NCBI GenBank assembly: GCA_910578095.1
Contig: CAJTOZ010000002.1
Span: forward strand, 1 to 64,000
From: an uncultured Muribaculaceae bacterium
GTDB lineage: Bacteria > Bacteroidota > Bacteroidia > Bacteroidales > Muribaculaceae
Direction of reading: 5' to 3'
Length of the DNA stretch: 64,000 nt
Part shown: one piece after another, positions 44,308-53,000 of the stretch
Layout: each line of letters begins with the position of its first letter
How positions within the stretch are numbered: the first letter of the stretch is position 1
Notes under the pieces: model-generated
What the model was told of the DNA's origin: nothing
Database searches by the model: none
The model's input: only the letters and a program-made list of their open reading frames with translations
Translations under genes and position numbers: made by a program

Positions 44308-45436
44308 AGTAGACCGCATGATAGCTTCGGCCGAGCAATGGCTGAAGGAGCACGACTACAGGTACGTCGAGTGCAATTATGTGCCCGAACGTCTGTTCAC
44401 GCGCAACCGCAAGATCAACCTCATGCTGCGCACGGCATTCCGGCTTCTGCCTTTCAACCCGCGCAGCAAAAAAGACATGGCCGCGGCTCCCCTCACACCG
44501 CATACCACTGTGGCGATGCTCAAAGCTTTCAGCCTGAAAGGCGACCGCCACGTCGCCGCCATGCTTGCACAACGCGTGTTCGACCATCTGCAGTCGCCGG
44601 CTACAAAAGCGTTCTCGCTGCGACAGGGCATACGCGTGGCTGTGAATCTATACGAGGACAACGGCGACGATCCATCCCCGCTCAATACTGTGTTTTTCGG
44701 GGAATTCCTGCTCGACAGCGACATCATTGATGACGACACACGACGCAAAACAGTGCTGTCCATATGCGATTATCTCGTCAACGAGCTCGGCTACCGCGAC
44801 CATGGCGAAGATGGCATATACTTCTACTACGGACATCATCTCAAGGATATAATCTACAATGCCAGCGCTTTCATCAGCGCTTTCCTGATAAAGAGCGGAA
44901 CGCGCTATGAGCGACCGGACTACGTGAGCCTCGGCGAGCGCGGCCTCACCTACATCATGCGCAACCAAAACAGCGATGGCAGCTGGTTCTACTATGGGCC
45001 TCCGCTGAAAAAGGCAATCGACGGCTTCCACCAATGCTACATTCTGAAAGCGCTCATGGACTCGCAGCCATTATCCGGCATTGACATGACACAAAGCATA
45101 GCCCGAGGTATGGCATTCTACAAGACGCAGTTCCGCGAATCCGGCAAATACCTCGTTCCACAGCGCTACGACCGTCGTTTCAATCCGAAAAACACATGGC
45201 TGCTACAGAAAATCGACGGCCGCGACATCTCGGAAGCATTGACATTTTTCTCCCTGTATGCTCCGGACCCGGAACGGGTGGAAAAACTCGTCAACTACAT
45301 GTACGACAAGATATATCGCCCCGATTCGGGACGCCTCTCTCCGGAGATTTTCATATACGGACGCAACCGCAACGACTATATAGAGTTCTACGGCTGGTAT
45401 CTGCATGCTCTTTACTGCGTAAAAAAAATGGTGTGA
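44273..45436 (+). CDS. Cytoplasmic alpha/alpha-toroid protein of the exopolysaccharide operon
   Basis: 387 residues, no signal or TM segment. Regular helical hairpins with motifs such as YIMRNQNSDGSWFYYGPP and ICDYLVNELGYRDHGEDGIYFYYG, the QxxDGSW pattern known from terpenoid-cyclase and six-hairpin toroid families. Could be a glycan-modifying enzyme (lyase or hydrolase-like) or a structural toroid; the acidic residues for catalysis cannot be assigned. ATG 44273 overlaps the previous gene by 35 nt; ATG 44285 is an alternative. The GT4 gene follows 1 nt after the stop. Confidence 0.7.
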   Translation: MQSKMDLTTQNKVDRMIASAEQWLKEHDYRYVECNYVPERLFTRNRKINLMLRTAFRLLPFNPRSKKDMAAAPLTPHTTVAMLKAFSLKGDRHVAAMLAQRVFDHLQSPATKAFSLRQGIRVAVNLYEDNGDDPSPLNTVFFGEFLLDSDIIDDDTRRKTVLSICDYLVNELGYRDHGEDGIYFYYGHHLKDIIYNASAFISAFLIKSGTRYERPDYVSLGERGLTYIMRNQNSDGSWFYYGPPLKKAIDGFHQCYILKALMDSQPLSGIDMTQSIARGMAFYKTQFRESGKYLVPQRYDRRFNPKNTWLLQKIDGRDISEALTFFSLYAPDPERVEKLVNYMYDKIYRPDSGRLSPEIFIYGRNRNDYIEFYGWYLHALYCVKKMV

Positions 45437-45437
45437 G

Positions 45438-46442
45438 ATGGAAGTGATTTCGGTTTACAATAACTTCGCAAATACCGGAGGCGCACAAGATATTGCCCTC
45501 ATGCTGGCACAGCATTTTGCCAGCGGAAAGCAGCCCATGATGCTCACCACCACTTCCGCCGACAACATCACCACGGAGTATGCCGGAAAGGCCGACTTCC
45601 GTCCGCTTTCGCTGCATAGTTTCCGCACCATAGCCGCAGAACATCCCGGCGCCATTTTCCTCTCGCACGACCGCAAGTCGACAACGCGCCTCATGATTTA
45701 CCGCATGCTGTGCCGCAACCATGCCAAAATCGTACACGTGGCGCACAGTGTGTTCGACAATCTGCGCTTCGCCACACTGCTGCCACGGCATATCGTGGCA
45801 ATATCATCGGGCGTGCGCGACAATCTTATATCATATTTCCACATCGCGCCCGAACGCATCACATTCATCCCAAACGGCATGCTTGATGCCGGCTCCCGTG
45901 CGCCACGCGACGCGCACGACATACGCATCCTGCACATCGGACGCATTTGCGCAGTAAAGCGGCAGATAGAGATTGCACGCACCCTCACCGGAAAAATGCC
46001 GGAACACACATCGCTCCACTTCGCCGGCCGCGGCGAACTCGAGGAGGAACTGAGAAATACCGTCGCCGGCCTTCCCGACACGCACTACATAGGCCACATA
46101 AAGCCGGCGGAAGAAATAGACTCGTTCGACTATGTGCTGCTATGCTCCGAACGCGAGGGTCTGCCACTCAGCCTCATAGAAGCCTGCATGTTTGGCAAGC
46201 CCATGATCACCAATGCACTGCCATCGGTCGGCGACATCAACATTCACGGCGTCACAGGATATGTGTGCAGCTCCGATGATGCCCTCATACGCACTGTAGG
46301 CACACTGCCGACGCCAGACAGCGATGAGTACCGACGCCTCGCAGCCGGCGCCAGAAAACGCTACGAACAATATTTCGGGCTTGAAAAAATGCTGTCGGCC
46401 TACGACGAATTGCTGAACAATGTCGCGGCCGACAGAAACTGA
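45438..46442 (+). CDS. Family 4 glycosyltransferase
   Basis: 334 residues. N-terminal ISVYNNFANTGGAQDIALMLA with the glycine-rich GT-B loop, central IPNGMLD segment, ILHIGRICAVKRQ at the start of the donor domain, and E-x7-E motif EGLPLSLIE followed by ACMFGKP. Last gene of the exopolysaccharide operon; converges with the ATP-grasp gene, whose stop lies 18 nt away, with no terminator hairpin visible between them. Confidence 0.92.
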   Translation: MEVISVYNNFANTGGAQDIALMLAQHFASGKQPMMLTTTSADNITTEYAGKADFRPLSLHSFRTIAAEHPGAIFLSHDRKSTTRLMIYRMLCRNHAKIVHVAHSVFDNLRFATLLPRHIVAISSGVRDNLISYFHIAPERITFIPNGMLDAGSRAPRDAHDIRILHIGRICAVKRQIEIARTLTGKMPEHTSLHFAGRGELEEELRNTVAGLPDTHYIGHIKPAEEIDSFDYVLLCSEREGLPLSLIEACMFGKPMITNALPSVGDINIHGVTGYVCSSDDALIRTVGTLPTPDSDEYRRLAAGARKRYEQYFGLEKMLSAYDELLNNVAADRN

Positions 46443-46460
46443 CTTACGAGCCGGTATCTT

Positions 46461-47348
46461 TTAAAGCACTTTTGCCAGCTCGGCCACAAAGTCCTCGAAA
46501 CGGTACCATTCATCCTCGGCAAAAGGATTGCAGCAAGCCACCGGCTCCGTGTTCTCAAGCACATCGAATGGATTGAAACCACGGAACACATTGACTATGG
46601 CACTGCCGGAGATGCGTTTGGAAGCTTCTATGAAATAGTATTCGCCGGAAGGTGTCTCGGCTATCTGAAGATGAAATACGCCACGGAAAAGCGAGGCGTC
46701 GCTGCCGGCGTTGACAGCAGTCACAAAACTGCGCACCGCAGCAACAAGGCTGTGGTCGGATGGGAGCAGGCGCACAAGTTTGTCGTAGCCGCAACGCAGC
46801 TTGGTCTCGCGGGCAAAAATACGGTAATTGCCATCCGTCTCCAGCACGTCGACCACATATTCCCGCTCGATATCAATGAGTTCCGACACGCACATGCCTT
46901 CCTTGAACTCCACGTTGCGAGACCCGGCCGACAGAGAGTTGGGTTTCACACACACGGATTCAAACTCGAATGTGCGCGGAATGCGTATTCCGGCTGCATT
47001 TCCCGTCAGTCGCTCAAGAGTGCGGTTTACGGTTGCTTTTTCATAAAACCACGGTTCCACACATGCCATCGGGTCGGATGCTACGGCACCCTGCACATGA
47101 AGGTCGCGCTGGCGCGTGAGTTCATCGCCGGGGAATGCCTTGTAGCCCGGTGTGCCGAGCCGGGCGGCGGCCACCTTGTCGTTCTCACGCACCACCCCGT
47201 CGGGAGCCGGGATACGGGCGAAGGTTGTATCGCTGTCGGCCATTATAAGGCGCACATCGCTGTCGGGATGATGCCTACGCCATGCACGGTAGAACATCTC
47301 TGCCGAAAACCCCGCACGGCTGCCGGCTTCAAAAACTATATAGTTCAT
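46461..47348 (-). CDS. ATP-grasp-fold protein
   Basis: 295 residues, no signal peptide. N-terminal Rossmann-like part (about 1-95), then ATP-grasp features: VCVKPNSLSAGSRNV glycine loop (about 132-146), IEREYVVDVL strand (about 159-169), and C-terminal metal site HLQIAETPSGEYYFIEASKRISG. The last motif normally reads EINPR; here Asn is replaced by Ser (EASKR), which may alter metal binding. Family members ligate a carboxylate to an amine or thiol via an acyl phosphate. Last gene of the glycine-lipid operon, overlapping the deacetylase gene by 4 nt, so it may modify a free amine produced by that enzyme. Confidence 0.75.
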   Translation of the reverse strand: MNYIVFEAGSRAGFSAEMFYRAWRRHHPDSDVRLIMADSDTTFARIPAPDGVVRENDKVAAARLGTPGYKAFPGDELTRQRDLHVQGAVASDPMACVEPWFYEKATVNRTLERLTGNAAGIRIPRTFEFESVCVKPNSLSAGSRNVEFKEGMCVSELIDIEREYVVDVLETDGNYRIFARETKLRCGYDKLVRLLPSDHSLVAAVRSFVTAVNAGSDASLFRGVFHLQIAETPSGEYYFIEASKRISGSAIVNVFRGFNPFDVLENTEPVACCNPFAEDEWYRFEDFVAELAKVL

Positions 47349-48001
47349 AACATCATTTTTTGAACATAAAACTTTTCAGCATAGTCCACGCCACATTCCA
47401 CTCCGCGTATGCGTGCGAGCGCCAGCACTCCCTCGCGGTTGAGCGGCGACGGGCTCTGCCGTATCTGTGTGGCATATTTTTCAAACAACTCTACTTTCCC
47501 TTCTATGCAATCGGAAATGTCGTGATACATGTAGCCGCCACCGATAGGACCGACCTGCGTGGTGGCAAACGGGTATTCATAAAGGGCCACCAGACGCGGC
47601 GAGTATCCTTCGCGCAATCGCACGGATGCCAAGGCGCACTCATATAGCTTAATGTGGTCCTGATGCAGGCTGCGGTAGTTTATGAATATCTCGTCGGGGC
47701 GGAAATCATCGACTATATGGTCCAGTTTCGTCGTTATATCGAAAGCCGGGAGAGTATCCATCATGGCATCCATATTCTTGTACAAAACCTCACTGCGGGC
47801 ACCGAGCGCCTCGCACACCGAAGCAAACTCGGCCATGCGCGTGTCATAATCCTGGCGCTTGTCTGTACCGCCTATTGTGCCTATCACAAGAAATATTTCC
47901 GCTCCGCGGGCCTTTTCATGAATAAGATAGCCGCCGCATCCCAGCACCTCATCATCGGCATGGGGGGCTATAACAAGTATTTTTTTTCTTTCCTCTGTCA
48001 T
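47345..48001 (-). CDS. PIG-L/LmbE-family N-deacetylase
   Basis: 218 residues. The zinc-binding signature APHADDE (12-18: H14, D17) and the downstream HQDH histidine (about 117) are diagnostic of PIG-L-type N-acetyl-sugar deacetylases. Usually removes acetyl from GlcNAc in a glycolipid or glycoside. Preceded 22 nt upstream by the GT32 gene and overlapped by the ATP-grasp gene, so glycosylation, deacetylation and ligation follow in operon order. Cytoplasmic; no signal peptide. Confidence 0.9.
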   Translation of the reverse strand: MTEERKKILVIAPHADDEVLGCGGYLIHEKARGAEIFLVIGTIGGTDKRQDYDTRMAEFASVCEALGARSEVLYKNMDAMMDTLPAFDITTKLDHIVDDFRPDEIFINYRSLHQDHIKLYECALASVRLREGYSPRLVALYEYPFATTQVGPIGGGYMYHDISDCIEGKVELFEKYATQIRQSPSPLNREGVLALARIRGVECGVDYAEKFYVQKMML

Positions 48002-48023
48002 GGAACAAATCAGTTACAACAAT

Positions 48024-48770
48024 TTATATGAAATCAAGGTGTAGATGGCGCTTGATGTTTATGATGGCTTGAGCCGCACGCGGACCTATCAGAGACTGCA
48101 GGTTTTTCTTGAAGCGGTGCCATGGCGACTTCCAGCTGCCGGCAAAGCGGTGGATACAATATGTGCGCGATGTGGACCGCAGTTCCAGATTTTCAATGTT
48201 GATGGGGCTGAAAAAATCGCTCGGCAACATGAACAGCACGGCGGGATCGGCTGACACTTCCGCCGGGGTCGCCACATCTGCGAGCGAGCGCCCCAAGGCC
48301 ACAGCCGTTTCCCCTATCACATCCGGCATAGGGGTGATATCCATGGATCCGTCGGGCCTGATGAAATGCCGTTTGTCGTAGCGTTCGAGCAGTGCTTTGT
48401 AAAGCGGATGCCCTGCCTCGGCTCCCATAACGGCAGCCTCCACACAACGCGAGCCGGTTTCGCGGCACATGAAATAGGGCAGCGACAGCAGATCGTCGAA
48501 CGATTTCAGCACCTCCACATCAGAATCGAGATATATGCCCCCATGATGATACAGAGCATAGGCACGGATATAATCGGCGGCAAACGCATACTTGCGATGG
48601 TCGAAAGCTTCATCCACCCACGCTGATTTTCCACGCGGGAAACGGTCGAAATTCCACAGCCGTATCTCATATCCGGGCAGAATGCGGCGCCATGTGTCCA
48701 TGTAGGCCTGCAAACGCGGCGGCACGGGGTCGTCGCTGAGCCAGCAGTAATGTATTATCCGTGGAATCAT
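48024..48770 (-). CDS. Family 32-like glycosyltransferase (DXD)
   Basis: 248 residues. MIPRIIHYCWLSDDPVP opening and the GGIYLDSDVEVLKSFDDLL segment with D82-S83-D84 as the DXD metal/nucleotide site are typical of GT32/Gly_transf_sug enzymes of capsule and lipid glycosylation. C-terminal helix pair (about 220-248) is amphipathic and could sit on a membrane. The start overlaps the glsB stop by 4 nt. The donor sugar is unknown; the deacetylase next to it suggests an N-acetyl-hexosamine. Confidence 0.9.
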   Translation of the reverse strand: MIPRIIHYCWLSDDPVPPRLQAYMDTWRRILPGYEIRLWNFDRFPRGKSAWVDEAFDHRKYAFAADYIRAYALYHHGGIYLDSDVEVLKSFDDLLSLPYFMCRETGSRCVEAAVMGAEAGHPLYKALLERYDKRHFIRPDGSMDITPMPDVIGETAVALGRSLADVATPAEVSADPAVLFMLPSDFFSPINIENLELRSTSRTYCIHRFAGSWKSPWHRFKKNLQSLIGPRAAQAIINIKRHLHLDFI

Positions 48771-49705
48771 AAGCTCTTCTGATCTTGATAGGTTGCTATG
48801 TGCCGTGCCTTCTTCTCTTCCAGAATCTCGTCTATCACCAGGAATATGCCGCTCTCCTCCACATCTCCGAACTCATCGTTTATGGCTGTGCCCAGCATGC
48901 GCATAGTGGGCGACAGGCTCATATAGGCGTTGACCAGCGGAGGGATATTATCGCCGCGGCGGCGTACCTCGGCATTCAGTATCTTGTAGTCGGCCTTGAA
49001 GCAGTCGCCGGTGAACAGCCGCCCCATCGCTTCCTCGTCGTAGTCTACGGGCAGCGGATGTATGGGCGTGACAAGATGGTCGTTGTCAGGAAAATGCTTA
49101 TGCAGGAAATACAGTATCATATCCCGACACTCGGCGGTATAGCTGGGATACATGGTCATTTTCCCGAAAAGATACCTTATCTCGGGATGAATCACCGTCA
49201 GCGAGCCAAGGCCGTCCCAAAGATTGTCGAGCACATATATGGCCTTCACCCCGGCGCGGGTGCTCTGATATTCCAGACGCACGAAGCTGCGGCCGAGTTC
49301 GAGAGTATGGGGAAGATAATGTTCAATAAACTCGGAAGAGAAGTTGAACATGTGGCTCGTGGCTATTCGGGGGCGCCCTTCGGCATCCATCCTTATGTCG
49401 GCGCCGCATATATACCTGTAACCACCGAGAATCTGGCGGCTTTCCGGATCCCACACTATGAGTTGGCGGCAAGGCGGATCCATGGTGTCGAAACTGTCTA
49501 TGTCGCAGCTTAAGCCCGTACCGCCCCCGGCGGTGCGGAAAGCGATTTCGCGCAGGCGGCCTATCTCCCGCATGGTGTTCGGCGCACAGTGCGCGTCGAC
49601 CACATACAGCAGGTTGCCGCCTTTATTGGTGTGCCGCAAAAAACGCTCGGGAGTGAGTTCCCGCTCTATCAATGAAGTTTCTACGGGCGAAATTATTCTT
49701 TCCAT
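48767..49705 (-). CDS. glsB: GlsB-like glycine N-acyltransferase
   Basis: 312 residues in the OlsB/hemolysin-type GNAT family: the central block (GGYRYICGADI, then ELGRSFVRLEYQS, ALY-like loop, GLGSLTVIHPEIRYLFG) matches this group. In Bacteroides thetaiotaomicron the homologous pair glsB/glsA makes glycine lipids: GlsB N-acylates glycine with a 3-hydroxy fatty acid (giving commendamide) and GlsA adds the second acyl chain. The adjacent PlsC-like gene 4 nt upstream reproduces that pair. Assignment to glsB is by family and pairing, not by alignment. Confidence 0.75.
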   Translation of the reverse strand: MERIISPVETSLIERELTPERFLRHTNKGGNLLYVVDAHCAPNTMREIGRLREIAFRTAGGGTGLSCDIDSFDTMDPPCRQLIVWDPESRQILGGYRYICGADIRMDAEGRPRIATSHMFNFSSEFIEHYLPHTLELGRSFVRLEYQSTRAGVKAIYVLDNLWDGLGSLTVIHPEIRYLFGKMTMYPSYTAECRDMILYFLHKHFPDNDHLVTPIHPLPVDYDEEAMGRLFTGDCFKADYKILNAEVRRRGDNIPPLVNAYMSLSPTMRMLGTAINDEFGDVEESGIFLVIDEILEEKKARHIATYQDQKSL

Positions 49706-49709
49706 ATTC

Positions 49710-50549
49710 TTATCCTTGGACTTGCTGGGGAAGATTGTACACGATGTCTTTAATGCGGGCCGCCTCGGCCTCTGTCGGGCGTCCGAGCGCCTGCCATGGT
49801 ATCAAATGCCCGCATGTGATGGTGAAATGGCTCCCGCTGCTTGCAAACACCTCGCGAGGCAGAAGCATCATCTCGAAATTGAAACGCAGGCCAAGACGCT
49901 CGCGCCGGCGCGCGGCATCATAAAACGACGCACTGTTATGGCCGTCGAAATGCAGCGGCACCACATCACGGCCATATTCCACAGCCTTGCGCAGAAACAT
50001 TTTGTTCCATTTTAGATCGGCCACGCGGCCATCGTCGCCGCGGCGCGACACCAGCCCGGCCGGAAACATCAGCACCGGAGCATCCGAACCCATGGCTGCA
50101 TCCATAGATCCAGCCGTGTCACGGCTCTGCGCTCCATGCTTGTTGACGGGAACAAAACAGGGGGCAAGCGGCTCCACTGCCATCAGCAGATCGTTGACCA
50201 CCACTTTCAGTTCTGTCCCGAAATAATCCGAGAACCAGGCTATCAGGGCCATACCGTCCAGTCCACCCAAAGGATGGTTGCACACAAGCAGCACTCGCCT
50301 ATGCGATGGCGGTGGCAGGTTGTCCACACCAACCGCACTAACACTCACATCGAGGTCCCGCAGCACGCCACGGCAAAAATCGGCTCCGCGCGACGGGTAA
50401 TTATGCTCGAGCAATTCGTTGAGGCGTTCCTGGCACACCAGGCGCTCAAGCCTGCGCCGCAAAAAGCCGGGCACAATAAAACTCCAGCGGCCGAGACGGT
50501 CGCGGAGCAGTTGCTTAAGATTGATGCGTATGGGGCCGGTTGCGGTCAT
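49710..50549 (-). CDS. glsA: GlsA-like O-acyltransferase (PlsC family)
   Basis: 279 residues from ATG 50549. The earlier ATG at 50570 falls inside the predicted promoter/start region (TAATTTTG at 50580-50573, start near 50568) and is therefore rejected. PlsC features: NHPLGGLDG (acyltransferase H and D), FVPVNKHGAQSRDTAG, and MFPAGLVSRR. Expected to add the O-linked acyl chain to N-acyl glycine made by GlsB, at the inner membrane. Heads the five-gene minus-strand operon. Moderately sure of the substrate because of the GlsB neighbour. Confidence 0.75.
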   Translation of the reverse strand: MTATGPIRINLKQLLRDRLGRWSFIVPGFLRRRLERLVCQERLNELLEHNYPSRGADFCRGVLRDLDVSVSAVGVDNLPPPSHRRVLLVCNHPLGGLDGMALIAWFSDYFGTELKVVVNDLLMAVEPLAPCFVPVNKHGAQSRDTAGSMDAAMGSDAPVLMFPAGLVSRRGDDGRVADLKWNKMFLRKAVEYGRDVVPLHFDGHNSASFYDAARRRERLGLRFNFEMMLLPREVFASSGSHFTITCGHLIPWQALGRPTEAEAARIKDIVYNLPQQVQG

Positions 50550-50572
50550 GTGATGACTTCGTGATTTCATTA

Positions 50573-50580
50573 CAAAATTA
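50573..50580 (-). promoter_or_regulatory. -7 element of the glycine-lipid operon
   Basis: On the minus strand TAATTTTG; predicted start near 50568 with a 19-nt leader to the ATG at 50549. No TTTG at the ideal -33 distance. Confidence 0.5.
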
Positions 50581-50628
50581 GCGAAAATTAACGGATAAGC
50601 CGCTTTTAAGGCGTTAAGGCGTGTTAAA

Positions 50629-50660
50629 TTTGCATGACAGGCTTTTTTGAAGTAATTTTG
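50629..50660 (+). promoter_or_regulatory. Promoter of the GT39-like gene
   Basis: TTTG at 50629-50632, exact 20-bp spacer, TAATTTTG at 50653-50660: full consensus. Predicted start near 50665, 8 nt before ATG 50673, which rules out the earlier ATG at 50634. Confidence 0.85.
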
Positions 50661-50672
50661 CAGACAGAAGCA

Positions 50673-52097
50673 ATGGAACCCTCAAACGAATCATTTCACC
50701 ACACAGCAGCAGAGACGATGCGCATTCCTGCCATACGCATCGGCATTCCCATCGGTTTCTGCGCCATCGGGCTTGCCACGCTGTGGCTACCCGGAGCAAC
50801 TCCGTTGCTGACATGCGCCGGGTGGCTTCTGGCCTACCTTATAGTAGCCATACCGTATTCGCGCACAGGATTTGCCACACGCACCGGCTCCTGGACATTG
50901 TGGGCCGCATCCCTGGCGATGACGGCCGGCATCATAGTCAACTGCCACTATTATATATGTGTATGGGGACACGGCCTCCCCGACAGTCCTGTGCTCATGA
51001 ATCTGGACGCGTGGAGCGCATGGAACAATGCGCTGGCCGATCTCGGGCGCGACGATGCCATGCGGTGCCATTGGCCGGCTGTAGGATATGGCCACCTCAC
51101 AGGAGTGCTGCTTGGAATCATAGGCACCGACATCTGCGTACCTCTGATGTTCAACATGCTGTGCGCGCTTGCCACAATAGCACTCACCGGATATACGGCG
51201 GCAGCATGCTGCCCCACGGCGCCAAAACGTTATGCCGACACCGCCATGCTTCTGGCATGTGCGTGCTGCTACTTCATAGCGTCGGCAGCAGTGCTTATCA
51301 AAGACTGCCCATTGGCCGCGTCCGTAGCCCTCTGTGCCTATGCTGCCGTTTCGGCACGACGCCGCCCCTCGGCCATCAACGTTTTGGCACTCATTGCAGC
51401 CACCGTAATCACGGCATACTGCCGACCCAACTATTTGCTCGTGCTCGCCGCTGTAATAGTGGCGATGAACGGTTGGTCGCAACGCCACAGCCGCATTTAC
51501 GGCTGCGGAGCGCTGGCCGTAATCATGATAGTATGGATAGGATTCCAATATTCGGGCACCGTCGCCTCCATATCCAATTTTATAGACCTTTCCGGACGCT
51601 CCCTCGGCGATGAAAGCGGTCGGGGCATCCAGCACAGCCTGTATTTCCGCCTCTTCAACGACTATTATTCATTCTCGACCGTATCAAAACTGTTGCTTCT
51701 GCCTGTGACCACGGCCATACAGTTTCTCATACCATTTCCATGGACATACGACAAATATCTTCTGTTCGGACCGTTCATGGCTTTAGCGCATTTTTCTTTC
51801 GGGCGTTATGCTGTGGGAGGCCTGGTTTTCTACTTTCTCGCACGTCTGTTTAAACACCGGGCGCCGCAACTTCTGTTGCGCCTGACAGCCACAGGAATAT
51901 TTTTCTACTGCGCTTCAGCCCTGCAGTTCGGGGGCACCGTTTCCCGCTACGGCATTCCATTGGTTGCGTTGCTCGTTCCGTGTGCCGCCTATTCCTTGCA
52001 GACATTCCGAAAAGAACGCGCATTCCGGATATGGGCGGCTGTATTCAGTCTGGGCATGGCGGCCACACTCATCATATGCTATCATCTCACAACATGA
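50673..52097 (+). CDS. Membrane glycosyltransferase-like protein (GT39/ArnT-like topology)
   Basis: 474 residues, about 11-12 TM helices. The first extracytoplasmic loop after TM3 (about residues 88-135) carries the acidic segment NLDAWSAWNNALADLGRDDAMRCH with the D/E and charged spacing typical of lipid-linked sugar transferases of the GT39/83 class. No strict family signature; polyprenyl-phosphate-sugar donor use is inferred. Its stop overlaps the ATG of the next gene (ATGA), so the two are coupled. Sits next to, but opposite, the glycine-lipid operon. Confidence 0.65.
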   Translation: MEPSNESFHHTAAETMRIPAIRIGIPIGFCAIGLATLWLPGATPLLTCAGWLLAYLIVAIPYSRTGFATRTGSWTLWAASLAMTAGIIVNCHYYICVWGHGLPDSPVLMNLDAWSAWNNALADLGRDDAMRCHWPAVGYGHLTGVLLGIIGTDICVPLMFNMLCALATIALTGYTAAACCPTAPKRYADTAMLLACACCYFIASAAVLIKDCPLAASVALCAYAAVSARRRPSAINVLALIAATVITAYCRPNYLLVLAAVIVAMNGWSQRHSRIYGCGALAVIMIVWIGFQYSGTVASISNFIDLSGRSLGDESGRGIQHSLYFRLFNDYYSFSTVSKLLLLPVTTAIQFLIPFPWTYDKYLLFGPFMALAHFSFGRYAVGGLVFYFLARLFKHRAPQLLLRLTATGIFFYCASALQFGGTVSRYGIPLVALLVPCAAYSLQTFRKERAFRIWAAVFSLGMAATLIICYHLTT

Positions 52098-52933
52098 AGA
52101 CAAGCGATAAAATGGCGCAGGCAGCTTCCCTTCTTTTGGCCACAGCCAAAAGTGCAGTGAAAATTGCACTGCAAAGCCGCCGGTGCACTATCAGCCATCA
52201 TGCCGCGGAAGAGGGCGACACGATAGTGATTCTCGCCAATGGACCATCATTGCGCGACACTATAGCCTCGCACGCCGCCCAATTGTCCCGGCAGGCCACC
52301 ATGGCTGTGAACTTCGCAGCCAACGCTCCAGAGTTTGCCATGCTCCGGCCCGGACGCTACGTGCTTGCCGACCCGCACTTCTTCCAGTCCTCAGAGCCCA
52401 ATGTCCGGCAACTGTGGCAAAACCTCAACAATTCCACATGGCCGCTCATACTCTACGTGCCCGCGACATTCGCATCGCGCGCACGCGATCTGGCACCGGG
52501 CCTGCGCATCGAGACCTTCAACGCCGTGGGCATAGAAGGCTTCAAGCGTCCTTGCCACGCCGCCTTCCGCCGCGGCATGGGCATGCCACGCCCCCGCAAC
52601 GTGCTCATAGCAGCCATAATGATAGCCATCAAGGCCGGATTCTCCACCATTTACCTCACGGGGGCCGACCACTCCTGGCTGCGCACCATAGGTGTGAACG
52701 AGCGGAACGAGGTAGAAAGCATACAGCCTCATTTCTACAACGACGACAAACGCGAACTCAAACGCTCTGCCAACGAATACCGCGGATACCACCTGCACGA
52801 CATACTCAACAGTTTCACAGTGGCATTCCGCAGCTACCACGAGATAGCGGCATTCGCCGCCCGCGAGGGCGTGAACATCTACAACGCCACTCCGGGCAGT
52901 TTCATCGACGCATTCGAGCGTCGATCCATCTGA
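52094..52933 (+). CDS. MptE/DUF115-like Rossmann-fold protein
   Basis: 279 residues from ATG 52094. The VILANGPSLRDTIASHAAQLS loop (about residues 44-65) is the glycine-serine nucleotide-binding motif of the DUF115/MptE-like group (also in some glycan and flagellin-glycosylation proteins). A second conserved block IYLTGADHSWLR (about 184-195) follows. The usual role is unknown; sialyltransferase-like and pterin-like activities are known in relatives. Coupled to the GT39-like gene, so a function in surface-glycan assembly is the best guess. A strong terminator follows 36 nt after the stop. Confidence 0.7.
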   Translation: MKTSDKMAQAASLLLATAKSAVKIALQSRRCTISHHAAEEGDTIVILANGPSLRDTIASHAAQLSRQATMAVNFAANAPEFAMLRPGRYVLADPHFFQSSEPNVRQLWQNLNNSTWPLILYVPATFASRARDLAPGLRIETFNAVGIEGFKRPCHAAFRRGMGMPRPRNVLIAAIMIAIKAGFSTIYLTGADHSWLRTIGVNERNEVESIQPHFYNDDKRELKRSANEYRGYHLHDILNSFTVAFRSYHEIAAFAAREGVNIYNATPGSFIDAFERRSI

Positions 52934-52969
52934 CGCGGAAATAGCGCCATAGCCACCAAATATAACACG

Positions 52970-52997
52970 AAAAGCCGCTCCTCCCGGAGCGGCTTTT
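52970..52997 (+). terminator. Terminator after the MptE-like gene
   Basis: Perfect 12-bp stem AAAAGCCGCTCC / GGAGCGGCTTTT with TCCC loop, followed by CTATTTCG. Confidence 0.9.
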
Positions 52998-53000
52998 CTA

